Below are positions 9,300 through 18,083 of a stretch of DNA of 64,000 nt, in pieces. Position 1 is the first letter of the stretch, and every line of letters starts with the position of its first letter. Origin of the DNA: DATDIC01 sp963777625 (GTDB lineage: Bacteria > Pseudomonadota > Alphaproteobacteria > Acetobacterales > Acetobacteraceae); the NCBI GenBank assembly GCA_963777625.1, contig CAVZRO010000019.1:1-64000 (forward strand), given 5' to 3'. Under the pieces are notes generated by a model, which saw only the letters and a program-made list of their open reading frames with translations, was not told the DNA's origin and made no database searches. Position numbers and translations under genes: made by a program.

Positions 9300-9493
9300 G
9301 ACAATGCCGACGGCGTAACGGCAGACGGTGCGTGCCACAAGCGATCTTTGCCTCCCTGTCGTTTGGCCCTTGCGGCGGGTGGCGGGCGAGAGTATTCCGC
9401 CAGCCATGCGAGCTTCGTGCGCCCCATCCCGATTTTGGTACCGCTGGTATTACACACCGGCGGCCTAGGATCGCGCATCTCTCGCAAGACCCC
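9300..9493 (+). other. Non-coding stretch ending at a terminator; possible small RNA
   Basis: No convincing protein-coding frame. A strong intrinsic terminator closes it on the plus strand (9494-9520), yet no plus-strand gene lies upstream: the nearest is the divergent membrane protein starting at 9288. This leaves room for a roughly 200-nt non-coding transcript. No tRNA fold or known RNA family was recognised. Confidence 0.25.
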
Positions 9494-9520
9494 AAAGCCG
9501 CCTCGCCCAGGCGGCTTTTC
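9494..9520 (+). terminator. Intrinsic terminator, potentially bidirectional
   Basis: AAAGCCGCCT (9494-9503) and AGGCGGCTTT (9509-9518) form a 10-bp stem with a 5-nt loop and a T-rich exit (TTTTCTGTTT). The A-run on the left arm would also serve minus-strand transcripts. Confidence 0.8.
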
Positions 9521-9584
9521 TGTTTCTACCCCCGACATCGTCGCCTGACGCGAAGCGGCCCCAGACAGGAACCAGGAGGCCGCC

Positions 9585-9773
9585 ATGCGTTTTTCCCCAT
9601 TCGATTTCGACGTGATCACCACGCCGGAGGTGCCCGCGTCCCGACCGATGCCGCGCGATACGGTGCCGGATCGGTCCGGTCAGGCCGACGCCCCGCCTCA
9701 GGGCGAGCCGGGCGGTGAGCAACGAGACGCCACCACGGGTGAACCTGCCGGCCAGGGCAGTCGGGCGAAGTGA
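9585..9773 (+). CDS. Small hypothetical protein, 62 residues
   Basis: ATG at 9585 follows a strong Shine-Dalgarno (CAGGAGGCCGCC). The product begins MRFSPFDFDVITTPEVPAS and is then rich in Pro, Gly, Asp and Gln, so it is probably disordered. No family recognised. It sits between a terminator and the 3' end of the convergent serA. The ribosome binding site is the main reason for calling it. Confidence 0.5.
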   Translation: MRFSPFDFDVITTPEVPASRPMPRDTVPDRSGQADAPPQGEPGGEQRDATTGEPAGQGSRAK

Positions 9774-9818
9774 AGCGCGGGGCGCTGCCCCGCACCCCAC
9801 CAGGGCAGCGCCCCCAAC

Positions 9819-11406
9819 TCAGAACGACAGCGAGGTTGCCTGCACCACCAGCGGCAGCGTGCGCACCATTGCCAGCACGTCCTCCGGCACCGGCTCATCG
9901 ACCGAGACCAGGCAGATCGCGTCCCCGCCCGGCTCTGCTCGCCCCAGGTGAAACGTGGCGATATTGATTCCTGCCCCCGCCAGCGTGGCGCCGAACCGGC
10001 CGATGAACCCGGGCTTGTCCTGATTGGTGACGTACAGCATGTGCGATGCGAAATCCGCCTCCACCCGGATGCCCTTGATCTCCACGATCCGCGGGCGCGA
10101 CCCCGCAAACAGCGTCCCGGCAACCGACCGCGTAAGCTGATCCGCCTCCACCGTCACCCGCACCAGGGTCTGGTACTCGCTCGGCCGGTCATGCACCGTC
10201 TCGGCCACGTCGATACCGCGCTCATGCGCCGCCACCGGCGCATTGACCATATTCACCCCCTCCATCACCGGCGACATCAGCCCGGCCAGCACCGCGGCGC
10301 TGAGCGGCCGATGATTGAGCCCCGCCGCGTGGCCCTCGTACTCGATCACCACGCGACGGATCACGCCTTCACGCGCCTGGGTCAGTTGCCCGGCAAACGC
10401 ACCCAGATAGCGGCACAAATCCATGTAAGGCCGGATCCGCGGCGCATCCTCGGCCGACACCGAGGGCATGTTGATCGCGTTGGTCACCGCCCCGGTCAGC
10501 AGGAAATCGCTGATCTGCTCGGCCACCTGCAGCGCCACGTTCTCCTGCGCCTCCGTGGTCGCGGCGCCGAGGTGCGGCGTGCACACCACGTTGTCCAGCG
10601 CGAACAGCGGGCTGTCGGTGGCCGGCTCGGTCTCGAACACGTCCAGCGCGGTACCGGCGACATGGCCCGCCTTCATGGCCTCGGCCAGCGCCGCCTCGTC
10701 CACCAGCCCGCCACGCGCGCAGTTGATGATCCGCACGCCGGGCTTCGACCTGGCCAACGCCTCGCGCGATAGGATGTTGCGCGTCGCATCGGTCAGCGGC
10801 GTGTGCAGCGTGATGACATCGGCCCGCGTCAGCAACGCGTCCAGCTCCAGCTTCTCCACGCCCAGATCGATCGCCCGCTTCTCCGACAGGAACGGATCGT
10901 ACGCAACCACCTTCATGTGCAGCCCGACCGCGCGCTCGGCGACGATCGAGCCGATATTGCCGCAGCCGATCACCCCCAGCGTCTTGCCGGACAGCTCCAC
11001 CCCCATGAAGCGGTTCTTTTCCCACCGCCCCGCCCGGGTGGACGCCGACGCCTCCGGGAATCTGCCGCGCCAGCGCAAACATCATGGCGATGGCGTGCTC
11101 GGCGGTGGTGATCGTGTTGCCGTGCGGCGTGTTCATTACCACCACGCCGCGCGCGGTGGCCGATTTCACGTCGATATTGTCGACGCCGATCCCGGCCCGG
11201 CCCACCACCTTCAGGCTGCTCGCCGCCGCCAGCAGCTCGCGCGTCACTTTGGTGGCGGAGCGCACGGCGAGCCCCTGATATGGCGCGATGATGTCACGCA
11301 GCTCGGCGGGCGAAAGGCCCGGGCGGAGATCCGCCTCGATGCCCCGCTGGCGGAATATTTCCACCGCGGCGGGCGACAGCTTGTCGCTGATAAGGACTTT
11401 CAGCAT
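9819..11406 (-). CDS. serA: D-3-phosphoglycerate dehydrogenase, one frameshift
   Basis: Oxidises 3-phosphoglycerate to 3-phosphohydroxypyruvate, the first step of serine synthesis. It starts MLKVLISDKLSPAAVEIF at 11406. One extra C near 11062 shifts the frame between LARQIP and EASASTRAGRWEKNRFMG. Then follow LGVIGCGNIGSIVAERAVG (NAD site), NCARGGLVDEAALAEAM and CTPHLGAATTEAQENVA (catalytic His region). The long form continues with the ASB domain and a C-terminal ACT domain (QDKPGFIGRFGATLAGAGIN), probably a serine sensor. About 528 residues corrected. serC ends 5 bp upstream, so the two are cotranscribed. Confidence 0.94.
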
Positions 11407-11411
11407 CACCG

Positions 11412-12596
11412 TTACTCTGCCGCCTGCGCCGGTGCGAACTCGGCCGCCACCTGCGCGAACGCCCAATCCAGCCACGGCAGCAGCGTGGCGATATCGCCGG
11501 TCTCCACCGTCGCCCCGCCCCAGATGCGCAACCCCGGCGGCGCATCGCGATAGGCGCCGATATCGTACGCCACCTGTTCCGCCTCCAGCAGTGCCGCGAG
11601 CCGCTTGGCCGCTCGCGCCTGGCCTTCGGGCGCCAGCGCGGCGAACCACGGCGCCACGATCTTCAGGCAGATCGACGTGCAGGATCGCGTCGCCGGATCT
11701 TCGGCGAGGAAATCGATCCACCCGCAGCGCGCCACCCAGTCGGCCACGACCTTCAGGTTCGCCTCGCTGCGCCCGATCAGCGCCGGCAGCCCGCCGACGC
11801 TCTCCGCCCACCGCAGCCCGTCCAGCGCATCTTCCACGCACAGCATGGAGGGCGTGTTGATGGTTTCCCCTTTGAAGATGCCTTCGGTCAGCTTCCCCTT
11901 GCCGGTGAGGCGGAAAATCTTCGGCATTGGCCAGGCCGGCTTATGTGCTTCCAGCCGCGCCACCGCCCGCGGCGACAGCGCCAGCATCCCGTGCGCCGCC
12001 TCGCCACCCAGCACCTTCTGCCAGGACCAGGTGACCACATCCAGCTTCTCCCACGGCAACGCCATCGCGAACGCCGCGGAGGTCGCGTCGCATATCGTCA
12101 GCCCCTCCCGCTCCGGCGATATCCACTCGCCATCCGGCACCCGCACGCCGGAGGTGGTGCCGTTCCAGGCGAACACCACGTCGCGCGCGAAATCGACCGC
12201 TGCAAGCTCGGGCAGCCGGCCATAGGGCGCGGCCAGCACCCGCGTATCCGTCAGCTTCAACTGCTGCACGACATCGGCGGCCCAGGTCTGCGAGAAGCTT
12301 TCAAACGCCAGCACATCGACCCCGCGCGGTCCCAGCAGCGACCACAGCGCCATCTCCACAGCGCCCGTGTCGGACGCCGGCACGATCCCCAGCCGCCAGT
12401 CGGCGGGCATGCCCAGCAGCGCGCACGACCGTTCGATCACCTCGGCCAGCCGTGCCTTGAGCGGGCCCGAGCGATGGCTGCGGCCCAGCAACGCACCGCT
12501 CAGAGCGTCCAGCGTAAAGCCGGGACGCTTGGCGCAGGGGCCGGATGAAAAACAGGGATTGGCCGGACGCAGGTCCGGACGGGCGGCGATCGCCAT
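11412..12596 (-). CDS. serC: Phosphoserine aminotransferase
   Basis: PLP enzyme converting 3-phosphohydroxypyruvate to phosphoserine. 394 residues, intact. NPCFSSGPCAKRPGF is the family N-terminus and LGRSHRSGPLKARL the substrate loop. TWSWQKVLGGEAAHG carries the PLP lysine, and GETINTPSMLCVEDALDGL lines the active site. This is the alphaproteobacterial/archaeal SerC subgroup. It leads the serC-serA operon and follows a structured leader that pairs with its ribosome binding site. Confidence 0.96.
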   Translation of the reverse strand: MAIAARPDLRPANPCFSSGPCAKRPGFTLDALSGALLGRSHRSGPLKARLAEVIERSCALLGMPADWRLGIVPASDTGAVEMALWSLLGPRGVDVLAFESFSQTWAADVVQQLKLTDTRVLAAPYGRLPELAAVDFARDVVFAWNGTTSGVRVPDGEWISPEREGLTICDATSAAFAMALPWEKLDVVTWSWQKVLGGEAAHGMLALSPRAVARLEAHKPAWPMPKIFRLTGKGKLTEGIFKGETINTPSMLCVEDALDGLRWAESVGGLPALIGRSEANLKVVADWVARCGWIDFLAEDPATRSCTSICLKIVAPWFAALAPEGQARAAKRLAALLEAEQVAYDIGAYRDAPPGLRIWGGATVETGDIATLLPWLDWAFAQVAAEFAPAQAAE

Positions 12597-12648
12597 CTGC
12601 GGCTCTCCCTTTCAGAAGAGAAGCGCCCCGGTGGGGGGGCGTGACCCG
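12597..12648 (-). promoter_or_regulatory. Candidate serC leader RNA
   Basis: A leader structure upstream of serC-serA is known in Alphaproteobacteria, with a last stem that covers the serC ribosome binding site. Here the minus strand forms hairpin A (CGCCCC ... GGGGCG, 12622-12641) and then hairpin B, where GCUUCUC pairs with GAGAGC (12602-12625, one bulged U). Hairpin B buries the GGGAG Shine-Dalgarno just before the serC ATG. The two hairpins share two bases, so they could be exclusive. The fit is by position and shape, not by alignment. Confidence 0.55.
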
Positions 12649-12654
12649 CCTGGA

Positions 12655-12683
12655 TGTGTAGTTAGGGAATGCGCCAGCGTCAA
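12655..12683 (-). promoter_or_regulatory. Sigma-70-type promoter of serC-serA
   Basis: On the minus strand: TTGACG (12678-12683), a 17-bp spacer, TACACA (12655-12660). The predicted transcript start near 12648 gives a leader of about 50 nt that contains exactly the two serC leader hairpins. Confidence 0.6.
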
Positions 12684-12697
12684 CGCTGGGCCCTGGA

Positions 12698-12863
12698 TTA
12701 GCATATATGGGGCACCGCAGGGTCTCCTTGGCCGCGGCGTTGGAGCTGCTCGGCCGGGATGAAGTCGCCAGCCGCCTGGTATGGTATGGTCTGATTTGAT
12801 TTGATTGAAGTGATGGGCGAAGCCGTTGACCAGTGGCTGTAACTCGGCCTTCTGAATGAGCAA
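12698..12863 (-). pseudogene. Possible integrase/transposase C-terminal remnant
   Basis: Two frames read together give KAELQPLVNGFAHHFNQI and then YQAAGDFIPAEQL. These resemble the DDE integrase tail (F-N-x-x-R-P-H-Q-A-L-G-x-x-T-P-A-E) but lack the RPHQ core. The remnant is short, shifted and has no inverted repeats. The rest of the 12.7-12.92 kb stretch shows nothing recognisable. Confidence 0.3.
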
Positions 12864-12926
12864 CTAGTTACATACGTAGGGTTCGTATCGCCTAGCCTGG
12901 CCCGCCCAGATCTCCTGCCATTCTCT

Positions 12927-13838
12927 TCATCTTGGCCGGCGAAGCACCACCACGTCTTGGTAAGCGTGACCATCTAGCACTACGTCCACGACCTCGAAGA
13001 AACGCCCCCATTCCCGTCGGATGTAGTCGGTGGCTACGAACACTGTAGCGTTGTAGTTGTCTCGGCCGGCATCCCACCAGAATACCGTCTTGGGTCGAGG
13101 TAGACCACCGGCAAGCAACATGTCCGAGACCGGATGATCTGCGATACGGTCCCGCAATGGCATAAGCTGGTCGCGAATCCAGCCCTGCTTGTATCGTTCC
13201 CAGGTATGCTCAGTCTGTACAGTCAGATACGCGAGACCACCCGGGCGCAGGATACGTCGTAACTCCGATAGCCAGGCGAATTCGAAATCGTCGATATGGG
13301 TGAACACCGAAAAGGCCGCAACCACATCAAATACGCGGTCCTCAAGTGGGAGTCCGGGCAGGATGGTGTTCGTGAAGATTCGGATAGATGGCGGTAGAAA
13401 TGTGCGGATCCACTCGGTATGCCGATGGTTGATGTCGGCGCACCAAACGTCGAGACCTTCGCAGGCTGCGGCGTGCCGAACCACCCGACCGGACGCGCAA
13501 CCCAACTCGAAGTAGCGCGCCCCGGTTCCGAGGTCGATCCCGAGGGCCTTCGCCTGACACCTGATGCTCTGAAAGTCGCGCAAGCCACTCGCCCAATACG
13601 CAGCATGTTCATCGCCATAATAGAATTCGCGATCGCGAGTCGCGGGAAGCGGGGCCGCATCGACCTGCACATGGTGGTCGATGTCGACCAGGCCCGGATG
13701 CGCTGCAATAAAATCAGTCCGTCGTTCTCCGACCAGCAACTCGCTTATGGAGGGGCAAACCTCGAAGGACGACCAGTCTTCCTTGATCGAGAGGTCAGTG
13801 ATCCAGCGAGGGCGAAAAGATGAGAGCAGCGGATCGAT
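12927..13838 (-). CDS. Class I SAM-dependent methyltransferase
   Basis: Methyltransferase of unknown acceptor in a glycan locus. RYFELGCASGRVVRHAA is motif I, LDVWCADINHRHTEWIR motif II, RVFDVVAAFSVFTHIDD motif III, and ELRRILRPGGLAYLTVQTE follows. The usual start would be a TTG at 13739. However, the frame stays open upstream and reads plausibly (DPLLSSFRPRWITDLSIKED) to an ATC codon at 13838, which has AGGAG about 8 nt before it. I place the start there: either a rare ATC start or a misread ATG. Lower GC than neighbours suggests transfer with the glycan locus. Confidence 0.8.
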   Translation of the reverse strand: MDPLLSSFRPRWITDLSIKEDWSSFEVCPSISELLVGERRTDFIAAHPGLVDIDHHVQVDAAPLPATRDREFYYGDEHAAYWASGLRDFQSIRCQAKALGIDLGTGARYFELGCASGRVVRHAAACEGLDVWCADINHRHTEWIRTFLPPSIRIFTNTILPGLPLEDRVFDVVAAFSVFTHIDDFEFAWLSELRRILRPGGLAYLTVQTEHTWERYKQGWIRDQLMPLRDRIADHPVSDMLLAGGLPRPKTVFWWDAGRDNYNATVFVATDYIRREWGRFFEVVDVVLDGHAYQDVVVLRRPR

Positions 13839-13867
13839 GGGTCTTCTCCTAGTGTCCTACCCCCAAA

Positions 13868-13889
13868 GTTCGTCGCGCTTGCGACGAAC
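13868..13889. terminator. Stem-loop between the glycosyltransferase and methyltransferase genes
   Basis: GTTCGTCGC (13868-13876) and GCGACGAAC (13881-13889) form a perfect 9-bp stem with a GCTT loop. On the minus strand only TTT and then a G-run follow, so termination would be weak. Confidence 0.4.
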
Positions 13890-13990
13890 GGAGGGGATAA
13901 GCAGGCCACTGAAAACAAAGGGATAGTGTCCCGATTCCGTCCGCGTTTCAGTGCTGTGGACTTCTGAATCGGGAGATTAGAAATGGCCCC

Positions 13991-15652
13991 TCATAGAGGA
14001 AGGGACCGAACGGCAGTTGTGGACTTGCTCAACGGCCCCGACATTACCCGTGCGAGGGCGAAGGCTTCCAGGTATTCTTCAGTCATGCGCGCTACCGAGA
14101 AAGTCTCGCGCAAGTCGCCCGCTGCGGAACCTGCCTTGGCGCGAAGTTCTGCTGCATCCGACATGACTGCCTCCATTGCGTCGGTCAGACCTTCCACGAA
14201 GCGGCGCGGCGGGTGTGACAACAGCGCGCGCAGCGCCGCTGCCGGCAGGTGATCTGGTTCGCTGGCCAAGGGCGGCACAAGACGGAGCGCAGCTCCCCTT
14301 TGCCGGAGGTCCTCGGCCGCGCCGACGTCGGTAGCGACACATGGCACTCCGAGCGCCGTCGCCTCGGTCAGGGCTAGGCTCCATCCCTCTATTGCGGAGG
14401 GCATCACAAAACAATCGGCGGTGGCGACCCGGCGCAGAGTCGAGGCGTGATTTTCACCAGGTATCACCTCTACCCTATCCTCCAGACCCAGAGCACGCCG
14501 AGACGCCAGCACCTCTTCAAAAAAGTCCGTATCGTCGGGCGTGCCCAGTAGAGTCAACCGCGCCTGTGGTCGTCGAGCGGCCATGGCCGCGAAGCTGTCG
14601 AGCAATGCATGTTGCATCTTTACGCGATTGAACGACGCCACATTGACGAATCGGAACTCCTGGCTATGCGCGTCACGTGACGCCTCGTAGGAGCCAGCTC
14701 CCGCCCCGACGTCCACGCCGTTCGGTACGATCCGTAGGGCGTGGGGTGGAACCACGAAAGCGCCGGCGGCGAAACTGGCCACTTGACGGGAGACCGCGAT
14801 ACAAAGGTCGGCCATGCGAAGAGCCTGACGCCATCGTTCGCGCTGCGCTGTGTCGAACCAGACATACGAATTGTGGAACGTGTAGATGGAGGCGACGCAA
14901 GCGCGACGGAGACTGCCGAGGCCAAAAATTGTATGGTGCAGGTTGGCGTGGCTAACCGCCTCGACATGCAGAAAGCGGGACAAGGCGGCCTCGTCTCCTG
15001 CAAAAGTCACTATTTCCGCAGGAACGCCGGCGGTGGACCGCGCACTCAGCTCCTCGATTAACGAGGGAGGTGCCTCCGCCTCCGAAGCCAAGCCCACTGT
15101 AGTTCGGACGCCGCGTCCCGAAAGTGCTCGGGCCAGAGTCAACACGACTCGCTCCAGGCCGCCCGACCGCCAGCGATCGAGCAACAGAAGCACATGTCGC
15201 GGCAGGTTTCCCCCGTGCAGGGCGGCCGGGGAGTGCGAGAGAACGATCGACGGCCGATTGTCCGCGGCTGTCAGGCGCCGCTCAAAACCGCACAGTGCGG
15301 CGGCGTGCGCGATCGCCGAGCTTAGTTCCGACGGGTCACCATGCAATAAGCGCAGGGACGATTCAACTCCCTGATAGCGCAGCCAGTGATAGGTTGCCTT
15401 GTCCGGCACCACAGCAATGTCGAAGCCCCGCAGACACGTTGGGTCCACCACACGAAGCGGGACATCCACCACGCAGAGCCGGGCGTGAACGGACCTGACT
15501 GCGAGCTTATCCGCAATAGACGAGGAGTACAGCGTTCGTTCGACGATTGCTGCACCAGCCCTGTACCTGCGTCGGATCCCGCCAGGGCTTGTCCCCGCTC
15601 GGCGCGGATCCACCGTCAGCCAGAAGCGCCCCGCGCCGTTCGCGGTCAGCAT
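13991..15652 (-). CDS. Glycosyltransferase family 4; probably the C-terminal part of the preceding multidomain protein
   Basis: GT4 enzyme: RHVLLLLDRWRSGGLERVVL (family N-terminal loop), IYTFHNSYVWF, LCIAVSRQVASF, FRFVNVASFNRVKMQHALL (domain 2) and CFVMPSAIEGWSLALTEATA (E-x7-E motif), ending SLPL at 13991. The apparent start at 15652 lies 146 bp inside the upstream 858-residue frame. The first 40 residues here look out of frame; sense resumes at AGAAIVERTLYSSSIADKL. The simplest view is one frameshift near 15570 splitting a single MT-coiled coil-GT2-GT4 polypeptide. Likely role: cytoplasmic assembly or capping of a surface polysaccharide. Confidence 0.82.
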   Translation of the reverse strand: MLTANGAGRFWLTVDPRRAGTSPGGIRRRYRAGAAIVERTLYSSSIADKLAVRSVHARLCVVDVPLRVVDPTCLRGFDIAVVPDKATYHWLRYQGVESSLRLLHGDPSELSSAIAHAAALCGFERRLTAADNRPSIVLSHSPAALHGGNLPRHVLLLLDRWRSGGLERVVLTLARALSGRGVRTTVGLASEAEAPPSLIEELSARSTAGVPAEIVTFAGDEAALSRFLHVEAVSHANLHHTIFGLGSLRRACVASIYTFHNSYVWFDTAQRERWRQALRMADLCIAVSRQVASFAAGAFVVPPHALRIVPNGVDVGAGAGSYEASRDAHSQEFRFVNVASFNRVKMQHALLDSFAAMAARRPQARLTLLGTPDDTDFFEEVLASRRALGLEDRVEVIPGENHASTLRRVATADCFVMPSAIEGWSLALTEATALGVPCVATDVGAAEDLRQRGAALRLVPPLASEPDHLPAAALRALLSHPPRRFVEGLTDAMEAVMSDAAELRAKAGSAAGDLRETFSVARMTEEYLEAFALARVMSGPLSKSTTAVRSLPL

Positions 15653-18083
15653 TGCGCAGAGCGCGAATATTGCTGGCCAGATCGAGTTCTTTAGCTTTGG
15701 CGCTCAATGTGTTGTCATGGACACGGTAGCGGTAGAGGACCTCATCAACGTGTCGAAAGCGGGTAACGAGGTGCATGCGAAGCCAAAAATCGTAATCCTC
15801 CCCGCCAAAGGCGGCATTGTCATAGCCCCCGACCACGGCTGCCACATCGGCGCGGTACAGGAAGCTTGCTCCCAGGAAGTTGTCCCCCGAATCGTGGAAA
15901 TTCTCGACCGTCACCTCACGCGGAAGACGGACAAGCGCCGAGCAGTCGGGACGGTTGTGCGCGCGCCAATGTGGATCCAGTAGCGGCGCTCCGCGATCAT
16001 CGATTGCTTCATAGTCAGAGAAGGCCAGACCAGCCCCGGCGTCGGCTTCCAGCGCTGCCACCAACCTTTCGAGCTGCTGGGGGAGCATGACGTTGTCGGC
16101 CGAGGTCCAGGTTAGGTACTCGCCGCGTGCGTGCCGGAAGCCGTTGTTGAGTGCGGCAGGCAATCTTTGATTGGCCTGCGAGAAGACGCGGATCCGAGGG
16201 TCATGGAAGAAGGGAGAGATTGCCGCATTGAAACCATCGCCCGAGCCGTCGTCTACCACGATCAGCTCCCAGTTCCGGTGGGTCTGCGCTAGAATTCCCG
16301 CGATGGCCTCTGGCAACAGGTCGGCATGATTATAGACCGGCATAACGATGCTGACCAAATTGCGCTCACCGCGTGCAGCGCCGACGCCGAAGCTTTCCGG
16401 CGAAACCGAGGGTACCGGCAGCATAACAGGCGCGACTGGCGGATGGCCCGATCTGACGAGAGGCTCCTCCAGCACGCGTATGACGTCGTTCAGGTGGTCG
16501 TGCGCCGGCAACACCTTGCCGGGGCGGATCGACCGGTGAAGGACATGCCCGCTGCCTCGTACTATGCCAGGCAGGCCGCCGTTCCACACTTCTGCTCTCG
16601 CGTAGCGCGCCAGGCGAGCCAAGCGCCACGCCTTGCCCCGTCGCAGTTCGGCCAATAGAACCAACGCACTAGATGTAGCCGCCTCGAGGGCTTCTGCGCG
16701 CGCCTCAGCTTGCCAAAGCTCGAGCTCGATCCGCGTAGTCCGGGTCTCGGCTTCGCGGATGCCGTGCTCGGCACGGATCGCGCGGTCCTCCGCCACAGCG
16801 CAACGGCCGTGACTCTCAACGATCTTCGCGTCCAGGGTACGCAAGTCGTGCCACGCTTCGGCGAGTTCATCCCGGACAACCCGCTCGCGCTCCGCGGTCC
16901 GCGCTGCCTCGGCGGCTGCGGCTAACGTCCTGACCGAGGCCGCCTCGACTTCCGCTCGCGCTGCGTCCGCTGCGGCTAACGCCCGGGCCGAGGCCGCCTC
17001 GATTTCCGCTCGCGCTTCTTCGGCTGCGGCTAACGCCCGGGCCGATTTCGCCTCCGCTTCCATCCGCGCCGTCTCGGCCGCCGCTAGGGAAGCGGCCATG
17101 GTTTGTGCAGTTTCCGTCGCGCGCGCCTCAACCAAAGCGGCCGAAATCTCTGTCTCTCTCTGCCGTTCCAGAACGCTATTCAGGCGCAACATACAGCTTG
17201 CCAAGCGGCTGGTTGCAACTTCCGGGCTCGGCGAAACGAAAGCTTCCCGGTATGCCGGCGCAGATACCTCGCAGCCCCGTGCGGCGATACGCGCCAACGC
17301 CGCCGGCCTTGCGTAGACCAGGATCGCCTGCCGCCCGGCCCACTGCGTCCCAGGCCAGTCGGAAACGTCCACATTGTTGAAGAAAGCCAGCACGAAGGCA
17401 TCATCCAGATGCGGCCGAATGTTCATATGATCGAAGCGAACAAAGTGCTCCTCGATCCCACCGGGATCCTGGAATGGGACGAGAAGCCACAGAAAATCTC
17501 GAGCTCTCAAGCCGAGGCGCGTCAGAATGGCGTCTGGATCGGGAAAATGCTCGAGAGTGTTGGAGGAAAAGACGACGTCGAACTGACGCTCGTCAGCCAG
17601 CAGGTCTCCCGCAACCAGCTCCAGGCCGGGAAACAGTCGCCGCCCTTCGGCAATAGCGGTCTCCGAAATATCGTAACCAGCAACATCCGAGGTCGGAAAG
17701 ACGCGCGCCAGGTCACGCGCGGCATCGCCAATGGCACAGCCCCAGTCGCAGATCGACAGCCGACGATCACGGATCTCGTCCAGCAGCCAGGCTGGTGACG
17801 CACTGAGCGCAACATGTGCAAAAAAAGCGGTCTGCGCTCGTCCCTCATGCGCCTGCCAATCCCCCCTGAAGCGATCGTCCCAGTAGCCCTTCGAGTTGAT
17901 TGGATGCCGCGGGCCGCATAAGCGGTTCACTGTTCCTGCCATGCTATTCCAATTTGCGATTTCGTTACCTCGTACCTGCTTGATAGGATTTGTAAAGGCC
18001 TCTGATCGGCTGTCCGGGTCCAGATAGTGAGACGGCTCGGGAGCGGCGCCATAGATTGAGGCGTGGAGGCCGAAAACCTTCAT
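15507..18083 (-). CDS. Methyltransferase / coiled-coil / GT2 glycosyltransferase fusion
   Basis: 858 residues. About 60-260 form a class I methyltransferase: LSICDWGCAIGDAARDLARV (motif I), FDVVFSSNTLEHFPDPDAIL, then VPFQDPGGIEEHFVRFDHMN. Residues 300-480 are an Ala/Glu/Arg-rich coiled coil with an 18-residue repeat (ARALAAAEEARAEIEAAS and variants). Residues 570-800 are an inverting GT2 domain: LVSIVMPVYNHADLLPEAIA, WELIVVDDGSGDG (DxD-like), ARGEYLTWTSADNVMLP, FGGEDYDFWLRMH. The last 20 residues appear out of frame, and the true protein probably continues into the GT4 frame. Similar methyltransferase-coiled coil-kinase/GT proteins cap O-antigen chains in other bacteria; a ruler-like role here is inference. 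Confidence 0.85.
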   Translation of the reverse strand: MKVFGLHASIYGAAPEPSHYLDPDSRSEAFTNPIKQVRGNEIANWNSMAGTVNRLCGPRHPINSKGYWDDRFRGDWQAHEGRAQTAFFAHVALSASPAWLLDEIRDRRLSICDWGCAIGDAARDLARVFPTSDVAGYDISETAIAEGRRLFPGLELVAGDLLADERQFDVVFSSNTLEHFPDPDAILTRLGLRARDFLWLLVPFQDPGGIEEHFVRFDHMNIRPHLDDAFVLAFFNNVDVSDWPGTQWAGRQAILVYARPAALARIAARGCEVSAPAYREAFVSPSPEVATSRLASCMLRLNSVLERQRETEISAALVEARATETAQTMAASLAAAETARMEAEAKSARALAAAEEARAEIEAASARALAAADAARAEVEAASVRTLAAAAEAARTAERERVVRDELAEAWHDLRTLDAKIVESHGRCAVAEDRAIRAEHGIREAETRTTRIELELWQAEARAEALEAATSSALVLLAELRRGKAWRLARLARYARAEVWNGGLPGIVRGSGHVLHRSIRPGKVLPAHDHLNDVIRVLEEPLVRSGHPPVAPVMLPVPSVSPESFGVGAARGERNLVSIVMPVYNHADLLPEAIAGILAQTHRNWELIVVDDGSGDGFNAAISPFFHDPRIRVFSQANQRLPAALNNGFRHARGEYLTWTSADNVMLPQQLERLVAALEADAGAGLAFSDYEAIDDRGAPLLDPHWRAHNRPDCSALVRLPREVTVENFHDSGDNFLGASFLYRADVAAVVGGYDNAAFGGEDYDFWLRMHLVTRFRHVDEVLYRYRVHDNTLSAKAKELDLASNIRALRNADRERRGALLADGGSAPSGDKPWRDPTQVQGWCSNRRTNAVLLVYCG

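Noticed and set aside
9430..9480. tRNA gene or attachment site before the terminator
   Set aside because: No cloverleaf could be folded, with no T-loop GTTCRA or acceptor pairing.
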